Shown piece by piece: positions 8,939 through 16,100 of a stretch of DNA of 21,462 bases (its first letter is position 1; each line of letters begins with the position of its first letter). The notes beneath the pieces are model-generated. The model searched no databases. It saw only the letters and a program-made list of their open reading frames with translations, and had not been told where the DNA came from. Origin of the DNA: Owenia fusiformis (Eukaryota > Annelida > Polychaeta > Sabellida > Oweniidae); assembly GCA_903813345.2 (NCBI GenBank), contig CAIIXF020000342.1, positions 1 through 21,462 on the forward strand, in the 5' to 3' direction. The translations under genes and the position numbers were made by a program.

Positions 8939-9719
8939 GTGTTATGACATCACACTGATTTTTGTCTCTGCAACTTTTTTTGGCAGAAAATATCATTTCT
9001 AGTTCAAAAATGCATAAAAACGTCGGAAATGGCTGAATATGTGAAAAATTTATCCATTTAGGCTAGAAAGGGTTAATTTGCCCTACCCCAAATACGTCTA
9101 AATATGCTAGTCTAACTTTGCCACTGTGACGTCACAAATCTAACCTGACTATCTCTGAGTTTATTGAAGAAAATGATACGCCTGACAAACAGCTTTCATT
9201 CCCTATATGGCACACCTTCTACTAAGAGTTGCATCATTGACTAAATCTAAGACAAAGGCCCTGTGTCCCGAGGATTTTGACTGAAATTTGGCCATTTTCG
9301 CCCAAATCTAACTAAATTGCAGTTTCCCTCACACCTGTATTTTGAAATAAATATTGCTACAATGTAGCAATTTAAAAATCACACATGCTTACTGTTTCTG
9401 TCGACCTGACACGTGTATCTAGCCTGTAAAAATGAAAAATCGCTACATTGTAGCAATTTCACTGAGATATGGGCCCTGAAAATCATGTAATTTTAGCAAA
9501 AAATGAAGAAATAACCTGCAATTTTGACGGAATTTCAGAGGGCTTTCTTTCATTCCAGACCCTCCACGGGCCTCTTATGACCATTCTTATACTCACAGAA
9601 TGGTTGAAAGTGATTTCAAATCATTGTTTGCCCTACGCAGAACGAAAAAATCTATTCTGTTCCCAAATTCTGCTAGAATATTGGTCTCTGGCCAACTAGC
9701 AGACAATTTTAGGCCTCAT
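8939..9719. other. 781-bp spacer between the twin elements
   Basis: Non-coding and unrelated to the twins. It holds a pair of mirror-related hairpins (9353-9371 and 9439-9457), a CRE palindrome (9127-9134) and a 76-codon frame at 9469-9699 without a motif. If the twins were terminal repeats of one element, this would be its interior, but no primer-binding site or coding remnant is apparent. Confidence 0.4.
9353..9457. repeat. Paired hairpins, each other's reverse complement
   Basis: ATTGCTAC-AAT-GTAGCAAT at 9353-9371 forms an 8-bp stem with a 3-nt loop. The stretch at 9439-9457 has the same stem with loop ATT and one change (C for T), so it is the reverse complement of the first. The two could form separate hairpins or pair with each other. 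Confidence 0.6.
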
Positions 9720-10198
9720 ATTAAGGTATGAGTACCGTAATCCAACACCAAATTCGAAAATTCATAACAATACTTTGCACATATGGCGTTCGTGACCAAC
9801 TATAAAACGCTTACCCCCCATAGTGTTATATATCAAAATGTACCTGTTCATATAGGGGTTCGATTGATCTACATCAAATTATAGGGAGTCAGGTTACTTT
9901 TTGAGATATCAGCGTCCATTTATTGTGACTCGCGTTTGCTACCACTTCCTCAATTCTGATATGATGGGCAAACGCGTAGTAAGCATGCTCACGTCGGAAC
10001 TATTTTTGACCTACATCGCTGTTTTCGTAATTCAAATGAAAGTTGACCTCCTCCTCTTTATTTTGATACCAAATAGTGGCATACTAGGTACCCTAGAAGC
10101 CAACTATGGCGTTATTTAGAACAATACCACGAGTTTTTAAATGGACTATATAGGGGTCATACCTTTTGGCGGATGGATATAGAACCTCATACCCTAAT
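9720..10198 (+). mobile_element. 479-bp element with mirror-image ends, copy 2
   Basis: Same orientation as copy 1, offset by exactly 1260 bp. Reading line by line I find only two differences in 479 bp: A at 8748 against G at 10008, and T at 8934 against C at 10194. The second breaks the right-hand TTAA. Flanking sequence differs completely from copy 1, which favours two insertions or an LTR-like pair over segmental duplication. The near-identity implies recent spread or gene conversion. Confidence 0.65.
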
Positions 10199-10377
10199 TT
10201 CGAGGCTGTATACTAATATTGAGTCTTGATTTTATAACAATTAGTCATCCATGAGTCCATGTGCATACGAACTACATGTTGTGTCTTTTCATCAATAAGA
10301 TGTGTTCAGCACCCATTGATTTGTACATGGTATATATGGTGTTACACCTCTAGGTCATTAAACAATTAAAGAACAAT
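10199..10377. other. Short spacer before the satellite
   Basis: No open frame or repeat of note. It forms the boundary between the transposon-rich DNA and the subtelomeric satellite. Confidence 0.35.
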
Positions 10378-11785
10378 TAAAAGTTTGTCATATGCGCATA
10401 CGTGGTTAGCACGATATATACAAAATTCGTTATGATGACATATGCATGCGTTTAAGTTAATAACTCGCTTACTATTGATGGTACAACTGTGAAACATATA
10501 CCAAAATGGAGCTCATATAGCCTGCTACACGGCCAAAGCTCAATATCTTTCAAATAATTCAACAGCAGGCAAAAATGCGTCGTTTGCGCGTACGTGTTTA
10601 CCAAAATATATACAAAATTCATTAATATAATATACTCATGCGTTCAAGTTAATAGAGAATTTTCGTTATAAGTTTTTTTAAAACTTATACGTATACTTAT
10701 ACTTATAAACCCAATAAACAAGGTGTTTCATAATTTCCTAATTCGTCGGGAAATATCTCCTAGGACGGTAATAAAAAGGGCCAATGGCATACCATCCGTA
10801 CCCCCTTGATGTAAAGCATGTTTAGTTGTGTCATATGTGTTTTCTAGAATCAAATAGGCTGATATAGCACACGGGTTTTACAGATTTATCTACTCTCAAA
10901 TATATTTTTTGTAGATGATCGTTTTGAATCACCTTGTAGAAATAACGAAGGGAGAATTAGTTCAGCTAATGAATGAGTCGAGCTATTTGATTGGATACTA
11001 TGCCTATTCAGCCGATTAATTTTAATAAGTCATTCTGGTCAGTAGGTCCACACATATACTATGCGTAGATCCAACTCTGTAAGTTTATAATCTGCGTATA
11101 AAGGCCCTTTTATACGTAAAAACTTAAAAATTGACCTTATAATTTCATGAGAACTTTGAAATGATCGACTCGTTCGTGTAGTGATTCACTTTAAAGGGTC
11201 TTGTTTATCGTACACTACAAGGACCCGTCAACTAGAATTTAGTTTATCGTGTTCATAATTGACACTAGCAAAGGACATTGTATTCGCAGTCCCTAGTTGA
11301 TGATGAAGCTTGACTATATCGGGAATAGTTATGCCCCACTTGGTACAGATTATGAAAATCAATTTGAATTGATTTTAGTTCGACAAGACCCTTTAAACTA
11401 AAAGTATACGTATAAGTTTTTGAAACAACTTATAACGAAAATTCTCTAATAACTCGCTTACTACTGATGGTACAGCCGTGAAACATATACCAAAATAGAG
11501 CTCCCACAGCCTGCTACACGTCCAAAGCTCCATATTTTTTAAATAATTCAACATCAAGCAAAAGTGAGTCGCTTGCGCGTACGCGTTAACCAAATATATG
11601 CGAAATTCTTTATGATAATATACTTATGCGTTTAAGTTAATAACTTGCTCTCTAATTGAGGTAAATACTTGAGACATATACCAAAAAGAAACTCGTTTAA
11701 CACGATATACGCAACGCTCATACTTTTTAAAAAATTATATTACGAGTAATCGTGGGATGTTTGCGCGAACATGTTTAGTCCAATA
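10378..11785 (+). repeat. ~192-bp subtelomeric satellite (interrupted)
   Basis: Monomers are phased on a GCGTTTAAGTTAATAAC-like word. There is a partial monomer (about 10378-10450), a full one of 192 bp (10451-10642), one of 191 bp split by a transposon (10643-10654 plus 11452-11630), and a truncated one (11631-11785). Conserved blocks include AAACATATACCAAAA, GCCTGCTACACG and a CpG-rich GCGCGTACG box. Monomers differ at many positions, so the array is old and not homogenised. The last monomer ends abruptly at the telomeric repeats after CCAATATA, short of the block that should precede the next unit. Confidence 0.75.
10650..11451 (-). mobile_element. TIR element, copy 2, with 5-bp target duplication
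   Basis: The element proper is 10655-11446 (792 bp) and has ends of about 45 bp that are inverted copies: GAGAATTTTCGTTATAAGTT on the left and its complement on the right, then TATACGTATA-type sequence. It interrupts a satellite monomer, and TAATA flanks both sides (10650-10654, 11447-11451). The uninterrupted monomers give the empty site GTTAATAAC, so the duplication is real, although the near-palindromic target leaves 3 bp or 5 bp possible. The interior is the reverse complement of the element at 1351-2203 with moderate divergence. No transposase is present. Confidence 0.75.
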
Positions 11786-11944
11786 TAGGTTAGGGTTAGG
11801 GTTAGGGTTAGGGTTAGGGTTAGGGTTAGGGTTAGGGTTAGGTTAGGGTTAGGGTTAGGGTTAGGGTTAGGGTTAGGGTTAGGGTTAGGGTTAGGGTTAG
11901 GGTTAGGGTTAGGGTTAGGGTTAGGGTTAGGGTTAGGATTAAGG
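11786..11944 (+). repeat. Interstitial telomeric block 1
   Basis: TAGG, then 8 perfect TTAGGG units, one 5-nt TTAGG (11838-11842), 15 more TTAGGG, then TTAGGA (11933-11938) and TTAAGG. It has the same orientation as the terminal telomere. It joins the truncated satellite monomer on its left to unit copy A on its right. The repetitive Asn-Pro open frame on the minus strand here is an artefact of the hexamer. Confidence 0.95.
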
Positions 11945-12079
11945 CCCAACTACTACGAACGTGGCCGGTCTATAATTCTGAATTTTTCATAAAAGTTGTA
12001 CATGAGTCCAAGGAGTAAGAATCCACTAGGCACTCAATTATAGATCGGAACCGGAAGTAGCTGTGACGTCATTTCCGGT
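11945..12079 (+). repeat. Subtelomeric unit, copy A (diverged, truncated)
   Basis: 135 bp homologous to the first part of units B-D, at about 88% identity by my count (16 mismatches). It stops right after the inverted ETS-type site and runs straight into TTAGGG. It keeps the ETS-CRE-ETS module (12050-12079) and the long inverted repeat, while mismatches elsewhere cluster. It is older than B-D or from a different chromosome end. Confidence 0.85.
12050..12079. promoter_or_regulatory. ETS-CRE-ETS palindromic module, copy A
   Basis: ACCGGAAGT (12050-12058, ETS consensus), TGACGTCA (12064-12071, perfect CRE) and TTTCCGGT (12072-12079, inverted ETS-like core). The outer parts form a 7-bp inverted repeat around the CRE. 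Such pairs of ETS and CREB/ATF sites are frequent in TATA-less animal promoters; use as a promoter here is inference. Confidence 0.4.
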
Positions 12080-12127
12080 TTAGGGTTAGGGTTAGGGTTA
12101 GGGTTAGGGTTAGGGTTAGGATTAGGG
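12080..12127 (+). repeat. Interstitial telomeric block 2
   Basis: Six TTAGGG units, one TTAGGA (12116-12121) and one TTAGGG (12122-12127), between unit copies A and B. The TTAGGA-TTAGGG ending is shared with the next two blocks. Confidence 0.95.
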
Positions 12128-12435
12128 CCCAACTTATCCGAACATGGCCGGTCTATAATTCTGAATTTTTCATAAAAGTTGTATAAGAGTCCCAGAAGTA
12201 AGAATCCACTAGGGGTTCAATTATAGACCGGTACCGGAAGTAGCTATGACGTCACATCCGGTTTTGACCAATCTTTTTAAATACCGTTATTTTCACCAAT
12301 TTTTTTTTTGTTTTATACTATCTTGAGGTCGCTGATTATAAATCTGTTATTCGTTTTTCAAACCGACTTTTACTTTTTGAGATATGGGTGGGAGGCTGGA
12401 CTTAAAATTTTTCGAGCTTTTTTTAAAGATTTTTA
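12128..12435 (+). repeat. Subtelomeric unit, copy B (308-bp core)
   Basis: Core unit starting CCCAACTTATCC. Contents in order: an inverted pair of 13 bp, CCGGTCTATAATT (12148-12160) and its complement (12219-12231), with a 58-nt loop; an ETS-CRE-ETS module; a 10-T run; a TTACTTTTTGAGATAT word (12370-12385) shared with the 479-bp elements; and a 7-T run before the right end. It has no open frame of note. It appears identical to copies C and D, so these are recent products of amplification or conversion. Confidence 0.92.
12233..12262. promoter_or_regulatory. ETS-CRE-ETS palindromic module, copy B
   Basis: ACCGGAAGT (12233-12241), TGACGTCA (12247-12254), ATCCGGT (12256-12262). The spacing equals that in copy A despite the divergence around it. 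The same module lies at 12589-12618 and 12951-12980 in copies C and D. Confidence 0.4.
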
Positions 12436-12483
12436 TTAGGCTTAGGGTTAGGGTTAGGGTTAGGGTTAGGGTTAGGATTAGGG
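12436..12483 (+). repeat. Interstitial telomeric block 3
   Basis: One TTAGGC (12436-12441), five TTAGGG, one TTAGGA (12472-12477) and one TTAGGG. The edge variants TTAGGC on the left and TTAGGA on the right are part of the repeating structure. Confidence 0.95.
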
Positions 12484-12791
12484 CCCAACTTATCCGAACA
12501 TGGCCGGTCTATAATTCTGAATTTTTCATAAAAGTTGTATAAGAGTCCCAGAAGTAAGAATCCACTAGGGGTTCAATTATAGACCGGTACCGGAAGTAGC
12601 TATGACGTCACATCCGGTTTTGACCAATCTTTTTAAATACCGTTATTTTCACCAATTTTTTTTTTGTTTTATACTATCTTGAGGTCGCTGATTATAAATC
12701 TGTTATTCGTTTTTCAAACCGACTTTTACTTTTTGAGATATGGGTGGGAGGCTGGACTTAAAATTTTTCGAGCTTTTTTTAAAGATTTTTA
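12484..12791 (+). repeat. Subtelomeric unit, copy C (308-bp core)
   Basis: Offset from copy B by 356 bp. The core looks the same base for base, including lengths of the T-runs. The CRE palindrome is at 12603-12610. Confidence 0.92.
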
Positions 12792-12845
12792 TTAGGCTTA
12801 GGGTTAGGGTTAGGGTTAGGGTTAGGGTTAGGGTTAGGATTAGGG
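12792..12845 (+). repeat. Interstitial telomeric block 4
   Basis: One TTAGGC, six TTAGGG, one TTAGGA (12834-12839) and one TTAGGG. It is exactly one hexamer longer than block 3, which explains why the C-D period is 362 and the B-C period 356. Confidence 0.95.
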
Positions 12846-13153
12846 CCCAACTTATCCGAACATGGCCGGTCTATAATTCTGAATTTTTCATAAAAGTTGT
12901 ATAAGAGTCCCAGAAGTAAGAATCCACTAGGGGTTCAATTATAGACCGGTACCGGAAGTAGCTATGACGTCACATCCGGTTTTGACCAATCTTTTTAAAT
13001 ACCGTTATTTTCACCAATTTTTTTTTTGTTTTATACTATCTTGAGGTCGCTGATTATAAATCTGTTATTCGTTTTTCAAACCGACTTTTACTTTTTGAGA
13101 TATGGGTGGGAGGCTGGACTTAAAATTTTTCGAGCTTTTTTTAAAGATTTTTA
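12846..13153 (+). repeat. Subtelomeric unit, copy D (308-bp core), telomere-adjacent
   Basis: The last unit before the terminal array. Its core appears identical to B and C; the CRE palindrome is at 12965-12972. It is followed by TTAGGC (13154-13159) and then directly by the pure telomere, so the terminal array begins at the same junction as the internal blocks. Confidence 0.92.
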
Positions 13154-16100
13154 TTAGGCTTAGGGTTAGGGTTAGGGTTAGGGTTAGGGTTAGGGTTAGG
13201 GTTAGGGTTAGGGTTAGGGTTAGGGTTAGGGTTAGGGTTAGGGTTAGGGTTAGGGTTAGGGTTAGGGTTAGGGTTAGGGTTAGGGTTAGGGTTAGGGTTA
13301 GGGTTAGGGTTAGGGTTAGGGTTAGGGTTAGGGTTAGGGTTAGGGTTAGGGTTAGGGTTAGGGTTAGGGTTAGGGTTAGGGTTAGGGTTAGGGTTAGGGT
13401 TAGGGTTAGGGTTAGGGTTAGGGTTAGGGTTAGGGTTAGGGTTAGGGTTAGGGTTAGGGTTAGGGTTAGGGTTAGGGTTAGGGTTAGGGTTAGGGTTAGG
13501 GTTAGGGTTAGGGTTAGGGTTAGGGTTAGGGTTAGGGTTAGGGTTAGGGTTAGGGTTAGGGTTAGGGTTAGGGTTAGGGTTAGGGTTAGGGTTAGGGTTA
13601 GGGTTAGGGTTAGGGTTAGGGTTAGGGTTAGGGTTAGGGTTAGGGTTAGGGTTAGGGTTAGGGTTAGGGTTAGGGTTAGGGTTAGGGTTAGGGTTAGGGT
13701 TAGGGTTAGGGTTAGGGTTAGGGTTAGGGTTAGGGTTAGGGTTAGGGTTAGGGTTAGGGTTAGGGTTAGGGTTAGGGTTAGGGTTAGGGTTAGGGTTAGG
13801 GTTAGGGTTAGGGTTAGGGTTAGGGTTAGGGTTAGGGTTAGGGTTAGGGTTAGGGTTAGGGTTAGGGTTAGGGTTAGGGTTAGGGTTAGGGTTAGGGTTA
13901 GGGTTAGGGTTAGGGTTAGGGTTAGGGTTAGGGTTAGGGTTAGGGTTAGGGTTAGGGTTAGGGTTAGGGTTAGGGTTAGGGTTAGGGTTAGGGTTAGGGT
14001 TAGGGTTAGGGTTAGGGTTAGGGTTAGGGTTAGGGTTAGGGTTAGGGTTAGGGTTAGGGTTAGGGTTAGGGTTAGGGTTAGGGTTAGGGTTAGGGTTAGG
14101 GTTAGGGTTAGGGTTAGGGTTAGGGTTAGGGTTAGGGTTAGGGTTAGGGTTAGGGTTAGGGTTAGGGTTAGGGTTAGGGTTAGGGTTAGGGTTAGGGTTA
14201 GGGTTAGGGTTAGGGTTAGGGTTAGGGTTAGGGTTAGGGTTAGGGTTAGGGTTAGGGTTAGGGTTAGGGTTAGGGTTAGGGTTAGGGTTAGGGTTAGGGT
14301 TAGGGTTAGGGTTAGGGTTAGGGTTAGGGTTAGGGTTAGGGTTAGGGTTAGGGTTAGGGTTAGGGTTAGGGTTAGGGTTAGGGTTAGGGTTAGGGTTAGG
14401 GTTAGGGTTAGGGTTAGGGTTAGGGTTAGGGTTAGGGTTAGGGTTAGGGTTAGGGTTAGGGTTAGGGTTAGGGTTAGGGTTAGGGTTAGGGTTAGGGTTA
14501 GGGTTAGGGTTAGGGTTAGGGTTAGGGTTAGGGTTAGGGTTAGGGTTAGGGTTAGGGTTAGGGTTAGGGTTAGGGTTAGGGTTAGGGTTAGGGTTAGGGT
14601 TAGGGTTAGGGTTAGGGTTAGGGTTAGGGTTAGGGTTAGGGTTAGGGTTAGGGTTAGGGTTAGGGTTAGGGTTAGGGTTAGGGTTAGGGTTAGGGTTAGG
14701 GTTAGGGTTAGGGTTAGGGTTAGGGTTAGGGTTAGGGTTAGGGTTAGGGTTAGGGTTAGGGTTAGGGTTAGGGTTAGGGTTAGGGTTAGGGTTAGGGTTA
14801 GGGTTAGGGTTAGGGTTAGGGTTAGGGTTAGGGTTAGGGTTAGGGTTAGGGTTAGGGTTAGGGTTAGGGTTAGGGTTAGGGTTAGGGTTAGGGTTAGGGT
14901 TAGGGTTAGGGTTAGGGTTAGGGTTAGGGTTAGGGTTAGGGTTAGGGTTAGGGTTAGGGTTAGGGTTAGGGTTAGGGTTAGGGTTAGGGTTAGGGTTAGG
15001 GTTAGGGTTAGGGTTAGGGTTAGGGTTAGGGTTAGGGTTAGGGTTAGGGTTAGGGTTAGGGTTAGGGTTAGGGTTAGGGTTAGGGTTAGGGTTAGGGTTA
15101 GGGTTAGGGTTAGGGTTAGGGTTAGGGTTAGGGTTAGGGTTAGGGTTAGGGTTAGGGTTAGGGTTAGGGTTAGGGTTAGGGTTAGGGTTAGGGTTAGGGT
15201 TAGGGTTAGGGTTAGGGTTAGGGTTAGGGTTAGGGTTAGGGTTAGGGTTAGGGTTAGGGTTAGGGTTAGGGTTAGGGTTAGGGTTAGGGTTAGGGTTAGG
15301 GTTAGGGTTAGGGTTAGGGTTAGGGTTAGGGTTAGGGTTAGGGTTAGGGTTAGGGTTAGGGTTAGGGTTAGGGTTAGGGTTAGGGTTAGGGTTAGGGTTA
15401 GGGTTAGGGTTAGGGTTAGGGTTAGGGTTAGGGTTAGGGTTAGGGTTAGGGTTAGGGTTAGGGTTAGGGTTAGGGTTAGGGTTAGGGTTAGGGTTAGGGT
15501 TAGGGTTAGGGTTAGGGTTAGGGTTAGGGTTAGGGTTAGGGTTAGGGTTAGGGTTAGGGTTAGGGTTAGGGTTAGGGTTAGGGTTAGGGTTAGGGTTAGG
15601 GTTAGGGTTAGGGTTAGGGTTAGGGTTAGGGTTAGGGTTAGGGTTAGGGTTAGGGTTAGGGTTAGGGTTAGGGTTAGGGTTAGGGTTAGGGTTAGGGTTA
15701 GGGTTAGGGTTAGGGTTAGGGTTAGGGTTAGGGTTAGGGTTAGGGTTAGGGTTAGGGTTAGGGTTAGGGTTAGGGTTAGGGTTAGGGTTAGGGTTAGGGT
15801 TAGGGTTAGGGTTAGGGTTAGGGTTAGGGTTAGGGTTAGGGTTAGGGTTAGGGTTAGGGTTAGGGTTAGGGTTAGGGTTAGGGTTAGGGTTAGGGTTAGG
15901 GTTAGGGTTAGGGTTAGGGTTAGGGTTAGGGTTAGGGTTAGGGTTAGGGTTAGGGTTAGGGTTAGGGTTAGGGTTAGGGTTAGGGTTAGGGTTAGGGTTA
16001 GGGTTAGGGTTAGGGTTAGGGTTAGGGTTAGGGTTAGGGTTAGGGTTAGGGTTAGGGTTAGGGTTAGGGTTAGGGTTAGGGTTAGGGTTAGGGTTAGGGT

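Noticed and set aside
11740-11949. Minus-strand open frame of alternating Asn-Pro and Thr-Leu codons
   Set aside because: It is the translated CCCTAA strand of the interstitial telomere; the switch of dipeptide follows the one-base deletion at 11838-11842.
11786-12845. CRISPR-like array of repeats and spacers
   Set aside because: The short repeats are telomeric hexamers and the long segments are near-identical copies, the reverse of a repeat-spacer array; the context is an animal chromosome end.
13154-13159. TTAGGC as evidence of a nematode-type telomere
   Set aside because: It is a single edge variant; the array itself is TTAGGG throughout.
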